A program made the position numbers and the translations under genes. The notes under the pieces are model-generated. The model was not told the DNA's origin and did not search any database. It saw only the letters and a list, made by a program, of their open reading frames with translations. This document shows positions 18,031 to 26,822 of a stretch of 64,000 nucleotides of DNA, one piece after another. Positions within the stretch are counted from its first letter, which is position 1; every line of letters begins with the position of its first letter. The DNA is from SXVE01 sp036388895 (lineage in GTDB: Bacteria > Acidobacteriota > Blastocatellia > Pyrinomonadales > Pyrinomonadaceae): NCBI GenBank assembly GCA_036388895.1, contig DASVQY010000020.1, positions 62,001-126,000 on the forward strand. Direction: 5' to 3'.

Positions 18031-19281
18031 CTACCGGTGCAAAGCTGCACTTTTCGGTTTTTTCGTTTCTTTCGCTTTGATTTTTTCCGTCATTATCTGC
18101 CGCAGACGATAATCTCTGTATTCGTTCGGGTCGCCCGATTCGCCGTTAATCGCCGCGCAAACCATATTGAACGCTTCGCGCGCCGACGCGAAATGAACTT
18201 TGTATTCGCCGGTTTTTTCCCCGTTTTCAACGATTTCGCCGAAAAACCTTCGTGCGTCTTCGCCGATGCAAGCGGATTGATCGTAATCGAAAAACCCGTG
18301 ACAATAAAGTTTTACGAAAATCCAATCCGAGCGTCCTTTTACAGTTACGTTCGCGCTCGTCCAGCGCCGAAAACGCGCTAAATCCATCGGCTGATTCGCA
18401 ACCAAAGCTCCGTCTTCGATGCGCGGCACCGGAAAACCTTTAACGCGGCGCGTCCAGTTAAAAATTAAGGGTCCGGTGAATATCAGTGGCAATTGCGGCT
18501 CGTTTCCATTTTTTTCGCCCTCTCCGCCCGTTTTATATTTTCCATTAATATTTTTCGCGCCCGCACCGACGACTTCGACTGATTTGCCCGCACGATGCGG
18601 CATTTTTTCCGTTAAAGGCAAGCCGCACTCGTAAATTTTATTTATCATCGGAACCTGAGTTTCGTCGGGCGCGCTCGGCAGCGTGAAATCGGCATAACAG
18701 CCTGTTTCTGCCAGAATTTGCATTTCTTCGTCAACTCCGCAAAAACGTCCGCCGCACGAATTAGCTAGCGCGAGGTTGCCGTGAACAAACGCATATTTCA
18801 GCTCACTATTGCCGTTCGCTCTCGATAAACACAAATGTTCTTCGGCTAAAATGTCTCGAAATTCGATTAAAGTTTTTCGCAAATTCGCTGCCGTGTCCGG
18901 TTTTTCGACGCCGTGATGAAGATGAATTTCCACTTCGCCCAAACCTTCCGCCTGCATCGCCGCCATTTGTTCGAGAAGCCGCCGGTCGTATTGCTCCGCC
19001 GGATAAAAATTTGTGTGACGAAATTTCGTTCCGTCCGAATCGAGCACCGCTTCGCCGGTTTTCTGCGCCAGCTTATGATAATCGTCCAAACGCCTGCGCT
19101 GCGAATCCAAATTGAGCAAACCGGATTCGCTCCAAGCCGGCTCGAAATGATTGGCGACGGTGAAAATTACGTGCTTTTTCTCGAACATCGTTTGCCCGAG
19201 AATGCTTTTCGCGCGCTCGAGCGGGTAACGAGCCAGCCAGGGTAAATTCGATTTTAATTTTTTCAGATGATTTTCAGCCAT
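18031..19281 (-). CDS. Deacetylase-like protein of polysaccharide loci, function unknown
   Basis: A 416-residue protein with no signal peptide. Potential metal ligands are clustered: TVANHFEPAW (residues about 40-50), VEIHLHHGVE (about 140) and YAFVHGNLALANS (about 180). This spacing resembles a distant NodB/glycoside-hydrolase-type (beta/alpha) barrel with an altered first motif. I do not recognise a named family. It starts 5 bp upstream of the heparinase-like gene, so the two are almost certainly co-expressed and probably act on the same polymer. The C-terminal tail is basic and likely flexible. Confidence 0.6.
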   Translation of the reverse strand: MAENHLKKLKSNLPWLARYPLERAKSILGQTMFEKKHVIFTVANHFEPAWSESGLLNLDSQRRRLDDYHKLAQKTGEAVLDSDGTKFRHTNFYPAEQYDRRLLEQMAAMQAEGLGEVEIHLHHGVEKPDTAANLRKTLIEFRDILAEEHLCLSRANGNSELKYAFVHGNLALANSCGGRFCGVDEEMQILAETGCYADFTLPSAPDETQVPMINKIYECGLPLTEKMPHRAGKSVEVVGAGAKNINGKYKTGGEGEKNGNEPQLPLIFTGPLIFNWTRRVKGFPVPRIEDGALVANQPMDLARFRRWTSANVTVKGRSDWIFVKLYCHGFFDYDQSACIGEDARRFFGEIVENGEKTGEYKVHFASAREAFNMVCAAINGESGDPNEYRDYRLRQIMTEKIKAKETKKPKSAALHR

Positions 19282-19322
19282 AAATTAATCGCCGATATTA
19301 ACCGTTAATCGTGAGTAGTATT

Positions 19323-20018
19323 TTATTGCTTTTTAATTATAAATGAAGGAGCCTGCGCATTTGTGTCCGGCAATTCGCCTTCGATTCGCATTCTTAATTT
19401 TTGCAACCGTTTATCTAAGAGTTTTTTTGTTTGGTAAACTTCTTTGCCTTGCCAGAATTTACCTGAAGGTTGCTTTTCGGTCATTTGGTATAAAAAACCG
19501 TTCGCCAGACAAATCAAAGGATAAGCTAAAAGACGCGGACTGAAAGTTTTAGCTCGCTCCCGTATCATTGCAAAATAAAACGGCGGAGCGTGAATCTTCA
19601 AAAGTATAGCGCCGTCGGGCTGTAAAACTCTCGCAAATTCCGACAAAGCCGCATTGTTATTCATATACGGCAACGCGAGACGGCACATTACAATGTCGAA
19701 ACTTTCGTCGGCGAACGGCAGACTTTCTCCGGTAGAGCGCGCAAAAGCGGCGCGATTTCCGTAACCTTTGTCGGAAAAAAATTTCACCGCAAAGTCGGCG
19801 ATTTCCGCCGCGCGATCTACGCCGAAACAAAACGCTTCGGTTTTTTCGGCGAATGGCAGCAGGTCTTGTCCCAGTCCGCAGCCGACATCGAGAACGCGCC
19901 GGATTTTCCGATTTTTTACCGCTTCGACAAGCGCGTAACGACTTGCCGCGTCTTTTGCGGTGTAGTTATCGAGCGTTTTTTGAGCGTATTCACTGTAACT
20001 GTCCAGCGTTTCTATCAT
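19323..20018 (-). CDS. Class I SAM-dependent methyltransferase
   Basis: The 231-residue protein has methyltransferase motif I, VLDVGCGLGQDLLPF, with the acidic end of strand 2 at FGVDRA. Motif IV is FDIVMCRLALPYMNN, and LQPDGAILLKI follows. It resembles the Methyltransf_11 group. The gene is 23 bp downstream of asparagine synthase copy 2 and 41 bp upstream of the deacetylase-like gene. A role in O- or N-methylating a sugar or a lipid carrier is plausible but unproven. Confidence 0.87.
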   Translation of the reverse strand: MIETLDSYSEYAQKTLDNYTAKDAASRYALVEAVKNRKIRRVLDVGCGLGQDLLPFAEKTEAFCFGVDRAAEIADFAVKFFSDKGYGNRAAFARSTGESLPFADESFDIVMCRLALPYMNNNAALSEFARVLQPDGAILLKIHAPPFYFAMIRERAKTFSPRLLAYPLICLANGFLYQMTEKQPSGKFWQGKEVYQTKKLLDKRLQKLRMRIEGELPDTNAQAPSFIIKKQ

Positions 20019-20041
20019 CGTTTTCTGACAGCAAATTGCTT

Positions 20042-21925
20042 TTAATTATCCGCAAATCGTCTGTGCCAAAGTTCGAGCATCCACAAAATCCAGAGCGAAT
20101 AGGAGTGGTCGCGACGTTTTCTGTGATGTTCTTCGAGCAATATTTTAATATATTTTGCTTCGAAAAAACCGCGTTCCAAAGTTCTTTTTTCCAAAAGCGT
20201 TTCGCGGATTCGGTCTTTTAACTGCAAATTTATCCATTCGTTAATCGGCACGCCGAAACCTTGTTTTTCGCGGTACAAAATTTCATTCGGAACAATACCT
20301 TCCAGAGCTTTTTTGAAAATATATTTCGTTTCCGTGCCTTTTAACTTAAGCTGCGGCGGAATTTTCTGCACGAATTCGATTAATTCGTGATCGAGCAGCG
20401 GAGCGCGCGCTTCGAGCGAAGCCGCCATCGTCATTCGATCAACTTTCGTCATAATGTCCGCCGGCAAATAAGTTTTACTGTCGAGATAAAGCAACCTATC
20501 AAGCTGATTTTCGGACGAAACCGAGTTGGCAATTTCGCGGAAACGAAGCGCCGCCGCACCGAAACTTCCGTTTAAGTTTTGCCGAAAGCTTTTGTCGTAA
20601 AGCGCATTTTTTTTCAAACTGCCGAAATGCGAAACACTGTCAATATAGCGGTCAACAGCGTCGAGACTCGCATTGTACAGATAATTTCTGCCTTTCGCGC
20701 CGTGCGGCAGAACTTCGACCAAAGGCTGGAGCAAATTGCGGCGAAACGAATGCGGAAGCTTTTCCAGCCCGCTTCGTTTTTTGTCCACAACGTAGCGCGT
20801 GTAACCGGCGAAAAGCTCGTCGCCGCCGTCGCCGGAAAGAACAACGGTCACAAAATCACGCGCCATTTTGGAAACCATAAATGTCGGCAACGAAGATGGA
20901 TCGGCGAACGGCTCGTCAAAATGCCAAACGAGCTCGTCAACCGTCTCTACCAAATCCGGCGTGACTATAAATTCGTGATGTTCAGTGTTGTAATGTTTCG
21001 CGGCAATTCGCGCGTATTTCAGTTCGTTAAAGCTGTCTTCGTGAAAGCCGATGGAAAATGTTTTAACCGGTTGGTCGAGAATTTGCGACATCATCCCGAC
21101 AATCGCCGAAGAATCTACGCCGCCGGAAAGAAACGCGCCCAAAGGCACTTCGGAAATTAAACGAACTCGAACCGCTTCTTTGATTTTTTCGCGCAATTGC
21201 TCGACATACTCAGCCTCTTTTTTAATTTCGACAATTGGCGAATAGTTAAAATCCCAGTATTTTTCAGTCGTAATTTCGCCATTTTTGAAAATCAAAAATG
21301 AACCGGGTTCGAGTTTTTTTACCGTTTTGAAAATGCAAAACTCTTCGGGCACGTAGCCGAACGTCAAATAAGCGTCGAGAGCCGAATAATCAATTTCCCG
21401 CGAAATCCCGCCGTGCTCCAGTAAAACTTTCAATTCCGAACCGAAAACGAAATTTCCGTCAGCAGTCAAAGCGTAAAAAAGCGGTTTTTTCCCGACTCTG
21501 TCTCGGGCGGCGAAAAGACTTTCGTTTGTTTTATCCCAGATCGCAAACGCGAACATTCCGCGCAGATGCCGAACGCAATCCGCGCCGTATTCTTCGTAAG
21601 CGTGCAGAATGGTTTCGGTGTCGGAATTCGTCTTGAAGCGATGCCCGCGCGATTCAAGTTCTTTTTTAAGCGCGCGAAAGTTATAAATTTCGCCGTTGAA
21701 AACGATAAATTTCGTTCGGTCTTCGTTGTAAATCGGCTGCTGCCCGCTTTTTATGTCAATGATGGAAAGCCTTCGCATTCCGAGCGCGGCGCGACCTTCG
21801 ACGGTCATTCCCTGCTCGTCCGGTCCGCGATACGTAATGACGCGGCACATTTTATCGAGCTTTATTTTTCGTTCCGTTTCGGGCGCGTCTTTACTTTTTG
21901 AAATGAAACCGGCGATTCCGCACAT
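20042..21925 (-). CDS. asnB: Asparagine synthase family amidotransferase (glutamine-hydrolysing), copy 2
   Basis: The 627-residue protein starts MCGIAGFISK with the nucleophilic Cys2, then ITYRGPDEQG. The ATP PP-loop is AFLSGGVDSSA, and the C-terminal domain shows LSGDGGDELFAGYTRY and REKQGFGVPINEW. All catalytic elements of a class II glutaminase plus synthase are present. It is clearly diverged from copy 1 (6917-8863). Its N-terminus is typical of the exopolysaccharide amidotransferase branch. Likely role: ATP- and glutamine-dependent amidation of a uronic acid or an amino-acid substituent of the glycan. Confidence 0.9.
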   Translation of the reverse strand: MCGIAGFISKSKDAPETERKIKLDKMCRVITYRGPDEQGMTVEGRAALGMRRLSIIDIKSGQQPIYNEDRTKFIVFNGEIYNFRALKKELESRGHRFKTNSDTETILHAYEEYGADCVRHLRGMFAFAIWDKTNESLFAARDRVGKKPLFYALTADGNFVFGSELKVLLEHGGISREIDYSALDAYLTFGYVPEEFCIFKTVKKLEPGSFLIFKNGEITTEKYWDFNYSPIVEIKKEAEYVEQLREKIKEAVRVRLISEVPLGAFLSGGVDSSAIVGMMSQILDQPVKTFSIGFHEDSFNELKYARIAAKHYNTEHHEFIVTPDLVETVDELVWHFDEPFADPSSLPTFMVSKMARDFVTVVLSGDGGDELFAGYTRYVVDKKRSGLEKLPHSFRRNLLQPLVEVLPHGAKGRNYLYNASLDAVDRYIDSVSHFGSLKKNALYDKSFRQNLNGSFGAAALRFREIANSVSSENQLDRLLYLDSKTYLPADIMTKVDRMTMAASLEARAPLLDHELIEFVQKIPPQLKLKGTETKYIFKKALEGIVPNEILYREKQGFGVPINEWINLQLKDRIRETLLEKRTLERGFFEAKYIKILLEEHHRKRRDHSYSLWILWMLELWHRRFADN

Positions 21926-22001
21926 TTTTGCTTTTACTTTAACCTTTTAATTCAACTTTATTCTTCTGCTTTATTTTTTGCTTTATTTTTTGCTTTATTC
22001 T

Positions 22002-24500
22002 TTAATTTTGAACCTGCGACTGCGGACTCGGAATCGGTTTTTTTCCGAACGGCGAGCGGATTTTTTTTATAATGTTTTTGAGCTGAAGCTTTTCATCTTC
22101 CTCGATAACGCCCCAGAAATACGCGCCGAGAAAATAAATCGGAGCGTAAACGAGAGCGGAAATAAAAAGCGTGAGACTGCCGCCGATAAAATTCAAAATG
22201 CTCAATTTAGTTGTGTGAAACGCTTCTACGGCGAAATGCTCGCCGACGTTTAGCAGGTAAACTTTCGTGCTCGAATAAACCAAATAAGTTATCAAACCCG
22301 CCATTAAACTGATTACCGCCGTTTTTCCGACGTTTTTCAAAAGATGAAAATCCTTTACGCCAAAACCGAGTTTGCGAACGATAACCGTTTCGGCAATCGC
22401 TTTTTCCATCAAGATGGCGGCGACGGCGATTGTAATCATACCGCGCATATCAAAATATGCGAGTCCGAAATAAAGAACGGCGATCAAAGCGGCGAGAACG
22501 AATATTCGCAGCACGAGCAGAAAGCGCCCGAGTTCTTTATAAGCCCGAACAATAGGGTCGGTAATTAAAATACTGAACGGCAGAAGCGTTAAATTTATCA
22601 AGAAAATCGGCACGCTCGCCAGATAATCGGTCGTAAAAAGCGTGATGACAAATGTTTGCGCCGTAATGAGCAGAAAAACATAAATCGGGAAATAAAAAAA
22701 TGCGAGTTTCTGCATCGCGCGCGCCGTCAACCGAATCATTTCCTCTTTGTTGCCGACGGTTTGTAGCTCGCTCATTCGCGGAATCAAAACCGATGTCACC
22801 GATTCGGCGAGCATCGAAATCAAAGGCAATTGAAAACAGCCGTATGCGTAAATCGCAAACTCCGCGGAACTGAATTTGTAGCCGACAAAATAATTGTGAA
22901 TGTCGGTTTGCAGAATCCAAAGTATTCCAGCCAATCCGAACGGAACGGCGTAAATCATCTGTTCGATAAAAAATCTGGGACGGAAAGCGAGCCAAAACTT
23001 CGGGAATCTGTAATAAAGATAAACGAGCAAAATAACGGTTTGCAGCAAGCCTTGAATCATCGCCGCGTAAATAAACGATTCGACTGTCGCAAACAGAAAA
23101 ACCGCGCTGACCATCAAAAAAGTTTTGCTAAATTGAGCAAATATAATAAAAATCGTTGCCAGACGGGCTTCACGATTGGCGATGGCTACTGTTTCCAGAA
23201 AAGCGGAAAACATCCAAATCCAAATGACAAGTCCGATTTTCGGCGCTAATGCGGTTAATTCGTCGCTTTTAAAAATATTGCCGATTATCTGCGGCTGCAA
23301 ATACAGCAAAAGACAGGCGAGACCGCCGATTACAAAATTAAACAGTAGAATATTAAAAACTGCTCCGCTGCGGCGCTCGGTTTCCCGCGAAAGATAATAA
23401 TAAGCGCTCATCGAAAGTCCGAGCGGAAGAATAGCTACTGCATTGACGATAACTAAAAAAGATTCACGGTAAAGACCCACACTTTCCTGACTGAGATAAC
23501 GAACGATGAGCAGCGGCAGCAAAAAGCTGAAACAGAAACCGATGATTTTTGCGAACAATAGCCAAGCGCTCTGCGATTTTAAGGATTGTTTTTCGTTTTT
23601 TTCTATTTTTTCTACTGGATTTTCTTTCGTTTTCAAGGATTTTTCTTCGACCGTTGAATGTCGCGCGTGCGTATCAAACCAACCGGGAAGCGGGCGTCTG
23701 GCAATCCTTTCGAGCTGCGCGATAAACTTTCGCCCTCCTTCGGTTTGAATCAGGTATGAATAATCGCCGAACAGCCAATAATATACGAATATTTTTTTAT
23801 AATCGCTCAAAACCTCGCCTTTCGGTTTCCAGAAACCTTCACTTTCTTCGGCAAACGGACCAGAACCCCCTTCTTCAAACGAGTAAAGCTCAGTTTTGCC
23901 GTTTGAATCAATCGGAACTTTAAGATGCTTAAAATCCTGTTGAATTGCTTTGAACGAGCTGTAACCCAATCGTTCGAGCACCTCGAATTCGTTTTCCAGT
24001 TTGCTGAAAATAACCTTTTCGGAACGAATCGAAAGATAATCCGGTTTGTTCTCGAATTGTAAAAGCGCTTTCAAACAAATCATTTCCGAGCCGACAATAT
24101 CGGCTTTCAAATAAAAAGGAATGCCGTATTTTTCGAGCGCGCACGCGAAATCAACCGCCGCGACCTCGATGATTTCGTTTGAAGTACCCATCACTTCGTT
24201 GCGATACGCCCAATCTTCGCTGGTGCTTCCCCAAAGCGAATGATTTTCGTTGCGGTAAAATTTCACCGTTTTATCGGGAGCATCCGTCGGCGAAAATTCG
24301 GTTATCGCGCCTTCGACAATTATCAAATCTCCGTTTTCGATGGCATCGGCGAATCTTTCGCGGCAATAAGCGGCGTTTTCAGGGTTGGCTTCAAAGCCGA
24401 TGACGCGAAAACCCTTTTTCAGGTAAAAATCAGTGTCCTGACCTTTGTGCATCCCGACATCGTAAATCAAATTCGGATTTTTTTCGGTTGATTTTCGCAA
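22002..24500 (-). CDS. Fused FkbM-family methyltransferase and Wzx-type oligosaccharide flippase
   Basis: One open frame of 832 codons encodes two proteins. Residues 1 to about 280 are an FkbM-type methyltransferase: LIYDVGMHKGQDTDFYLKKG is motif I, FEANP the acidic strand-2 end, and LKADIVGSE the family signature (usually KIDIEGSE). A charged linker (about 281-312) leads to a flippase with about 12-14 membrane segments, beginning AWLLFAKIIGFCFSFLLPLL. The flippase should move the lipid-linked repeat unit across the inner membrane. The start is a TTG at 24500, since the ATG 16 codons in would remove motif I. No frameshift is visible at the junction. Confidence 0.85.
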   Translation of the reverse strand: MRKSTEKNPNLIYDVGMHKGQDTDFYLKKGFRVIGFEANPENAAYCRERFADAIENGDLIIVEGAITEFSPTDAPDKTVKFYRNENHSLWGSTSEDWAYRNEVMGTSNEIIEVAAVDFACALEKYGIPFYLKADIVGSEMICLKALLQFENKPDYLSIRSEKVIFSKLENEFEVLERLGYSSFKAIQQDFKHLKVPIDSNGKTELYSFEEGGSGPFAEESEGFWKPKGEVLSDYKKIFVYYWLFGDYSYLIQTEGGRKFIAQLERIARRPLPGWFDTHARHSTVEEKSLKTKENPVEKIEKNEKQSLKSQSAWLLFAKIIGFCFSFLLPLLIVRYLSQESVGLYRESFLVIVNAVAILPLGLSMSAYYYLSRETERRSGAVFNILLFNFVIGGLACLLLYLQPQIIGNIFKSDELTALAPKIGLVIWIWMFSAFLETVAIANREARLATIFIIFAQFSKTFLMVSAVFLFATVESFIYAAMIQGLLQTVILLVYLYYRFPKFWLAFRPRFFIEQMIYAVPFGLAGILWILQTDIHNYFVGYKFSSAEFAIYAYGCFQLPLISMLAESVTSVLIPRMSELQTVGNKEEMIRLTARAMQKLAFFYFPIYVFLLITAQTFVITLFTTDYLASVPIFLINLTLLPFSILITDPIVRAYKELGRFLLVLRIFVLAALIAVLYFGLAYFDMRGMITIAVAAILMEKAIAETVIVRKLGFGVKDFHLLKNVGKTAVISLMAGLITYLVYSSTKVYLLNVGEHFAVEAFHTTKLSILNFIGGSLTLFISALVYAPIYFLGAYFWGVIEEDEKLQLKNIIKKIRSPFGKKPIPSPQSQVQN

Positions 24501-24571
24501 ATCCTTTTTTTTCCCTTTTTCCCTTTTTTCCTTTGTAAGCTGGCTGAGAACAATTTATCTAAAAAACTTAA

Positions 24572-25606
24572 TCATCTTGTTTTTTCATTATTTGGAACAA
24601 AAGCGATTTCTGCGGCGCGGCGCGAACGGTAAAATTTCAAAATTAAGCGCGGAGCGAATTGCAGTAATTTTATAATCAAACCCAAACGGCGCGAACGCCG
24701 GTATTCGTTGGCTTTGGTAAACGAATTTTTTGCGGCGTCGAATTCTTCTCGCAGCAAAAAAGATTTTCCGCGCTCGACTTCCAAATCCGATTCGAGTCTT
24801 TGCAAATGATTTTCGACTATATTTTTTTGCTTTTCGTCGAGTTCAAACGTTTTCACGACGCGTTTGTAAACATCGATTTCACGCTTCACTCGATCAATGG
24901 AATCGCCCGAAAGACTTTCGATTCTGACGCGATACTTTAACAAAACTTTTCGCTGATAACCGATTCGCGCGCCGCTGCGCGCCATTTTCAGCCATAAAAC
25001 GAAATCGTGAGCGCGAACTCTTTCCCTTTCAAACATTCCCGCTTCGATTAAATTTTGCTTTCGGACAATCGTTCCCGAAGTGATGACGTTGCAGCGCAAA
25101 TCGAGCAAACTGTCGAAATTCGCTTCGCCAACCGACGGCGAGGTTTCCATAAAAGTCGTCCCGTCGTACGCCGAGCCGCCGAAATGCAAAGCGTCGGCAT
25201 ATACGAAATCGAAATCGTTGTCTTCCAGAAACTTTATTTGCGATTCAAGATATTCCGGCAGCCACACGTCGTCGCCGTCGAGAAACGCTATAAGGTAGCC
25301 GCGAGCGTTTTCAATTCCGACGTTCCGCGCTTCGCCCGCGCCAGCGCCTTCCTTTGCAAGATAAACGATTTTATCGCGAAAAGGCTCTAAAACTCGCTCG
25401 AATTCTTCTGTGTCGGGCGAACCGTCGTTTATAACAACAACTTCGTAGTCGCTGTAAGTTTGAGCGAACACCGAATTCAAAGTTTCAGCGACGTATTCGG
25501 CGATGTTGTATGCAGGAATGATAATGCTGACTTTCGGCGCGTGTCTGACAACATCGCGACCGACGCGTTTTACAACATTTTTTTCGAGAGTTTTAATTTC
25601 CTGCAT
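24572..25606 (-). CDS. Glycosyltransferase family 2
   Basis: A 344-residue GT-A enzyme: SIIIPAYNIAEYVAETLNSV opens the fold and VVVINDGSPD binds the nucleotide. The metal-binding DxD is FLDGDDVW. The C-terminal 100 residues are helical and basic and may touch the membrane. It should add a sugar to the lipid-linked repeat unit from a UDP or dTDP donor. It lies between the flippase-fusion gene and a second GT2 gene, all on the minus strand with gaps of 50-70 bp. Confidence 0.9.
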   Translation of the reverse strand: MQEIKTLEKNVVKRVGRDVVRHAPKVSIIIPAYNIAEYVAETLNSVFAQTYSDYEVVVINDGSPDTEEFERVLEPFRDKIVYLAKEGAGAGEARNVGIENARGYLIAFLDGDDVWLPEYLESQIKFLEDNDFDFVYADALHFGGSAYDGTTFMETSPSVGEANFDSLLDLRCNVITSGTIVRKQNLIEAGMFERERVRAHDFVLWLKMARSGARIGYQRKVLLKYRVRIESLSGDSIDRVKREIDVYKRVVKTFELDEKQKNIVENHLQRLESDLEVERGKSFLLREEFDAAKNSFTKANEYRRSRRLGLIIKLLQFAPRLILKFYRSRRAAEIAFVPNNEKTR

Positions 25607-25655
25607 CGAATTAAATAAGTTAAATATTTTACCTTTTAACTTTCGCCTTCTGTTT

Positions 25656-26816
25656 CTAAGTCGTTTCGCGAATCGGTTCCCAGCGCGCGTATTTTTCGCC
25701 TTTTAGAAATCTGTAAAAAGCGAAAACCGAAGCGAGATTCGCCATCACGAAATAAAGCGGCATTGCGAAAACACCGATTTTTACGTGCGATTTTTCCGAT
25801 ATCCAGCCGACAAAAGCCGTTGCGTAAAATAAAATTTGCAGAGCGAAAATCGCGGCGAAAAATAATGAAGAAAAACTCAGAAGCATTGAAGAAAAGAAAA
25901 TCGCGGTTAAAAAAAGCGGAACGGCGTAACGCAAAACTTTGTGCGAAAACAATTCGACGGCGTAAAAGCCGCTGCGAAAAGGGTTGAGCATTTCGCGGTT
26001 GCGCCATAAATCAGTAAAAGTTTGGCTGATAACCCGAACGCGCATTTGCATTTCCTTGTCGGCGCGGCGATTGGTTTCTTCGGTGCAGACGGCGTTCGGC
26101 TCGTAAACCGAGCGCAATCCTTGCCGAAAAACGACGGTGCAAATCAGAAAATCCGAGCAGGCTTCCGGGTACATCGGCTGATAAGCTGATTTTCTGACCG
26201 CATAAAGACAGCCCGAAGCGCCGATCAGCGAGCAGGCGCGGCTTTCGCTTTTTTTCAAGAATGTTTCGTAATTCCAGTAACTTTGCGCGCCCTTTCCGAC
26301 GTTCGATTTTGAATCGTCTACATAAATCAATTTTCCCGCCACGCATCCGATTGATTCGTCGGCGAAATTCGGCAGCATTTCGCGCAAAACATTCGGCTGA
26401 TACATAGTCGTGGCGTCGGAAAAAAGAATTATCTCGCCGGCGGCTCGTTCGACCGCTTTGTTTTGCGTGTAGGTTTTGCCTTTTCTGCCTTCCTGACGAA
26501 ACAATTTCACTCCTTTACCTGAAAAACTTTTGACGATTTCGTCGGTTTTGTCGGTCGAGCCGTCCGACGCGACGAGGATTTCCAATTTTTCCGAAGGATA
26601 ATCAATTTGAAAAGTGTTGGCGAGTTTTTCGGCAATTGCCTTTTCTTCGTTGTAAGCCGTGATGAGAACAGTCACTTTCGGCTCGTATTCGCTGCGTTTT
26701 ATCTTTTTCGGCTGAATGCGGCTGACCGCGTACACGAGCAGCGGATAGCCGACGTAAACGTATAAAAGCGCGGTGACGCTCGCGCCGAAGATTATTTGTG
26801 CAGTTGCAGCAACCAT
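25656..26816 (-). CDS. Membrane-bound glycosyltransferase family 2
   Basis: The 386-residue protein has an N-terminal membrane segment (residues 5-25), then a GT-A domain with VTVLITAYNEEKAIAEKLAN, ILVASDGSTDKT and the acidic SDA triplet. Next comes a QMRVRVISQTFTDLW segment that aligns with the Q/RxxRW acceptor region. It ends with three or four C-terminal membrane helices. This layout is shared by processive and semi-processive polysaccharide synthases and by transferases acting on polyprenyl carriers. It sits 6 bp after the O-antigen ligase gene, so it is tightly coupled to it. Confidence 0.88.
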   Translation of the reverse strand: MVAATAQIIFGASVTALLYVYVGYPLLVYAVSRIQPKKIKRSEYEPKVTVLITAYNEEKAIAEKLANTFQIDYPSEKLEILVASDGSTDKTDEIVKSFSGKGVKLFRQEGRKGKTYTQNKAVERAAGEIILFSDATTMYQPNVLREMLPNFADESIGCVAGKLIYVDDSKSNVGKGAQSYWNYETFLKKSESRACSLIGASGCLYAVRKSAYQPMYPEACSDFLICTVVFRQGLRSVYEPNAVCTEETNRRADKEMQMRVRVISQTFTDLWRNREMLNPFRSGFYAVELFSHKVLRYAVPLFLTAIFFSSMLLSFSSLFFAAIFALQILFYATAFVGWISEKSHVKIGVFAMPLYFVMANLASVFAFYRFLKGEKYARWEPIRETT

Positions 26817-26822
26817 TTAATG

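Noticed and set aside
20579..21160. 193-codon open frame antisense to asparagine synthase copy 2
   Set aside because: Covers the conserved synthase domain on the other strand, including the PP-loop; no motif of its own.
21958..22012. Tandem TTTATTTTTTGC-type words as a possible mobile-element end
   Set aside because: Only three short copies, no inverted partner or transposase nearby; reads as a simple pyrimidine-rich spacer.
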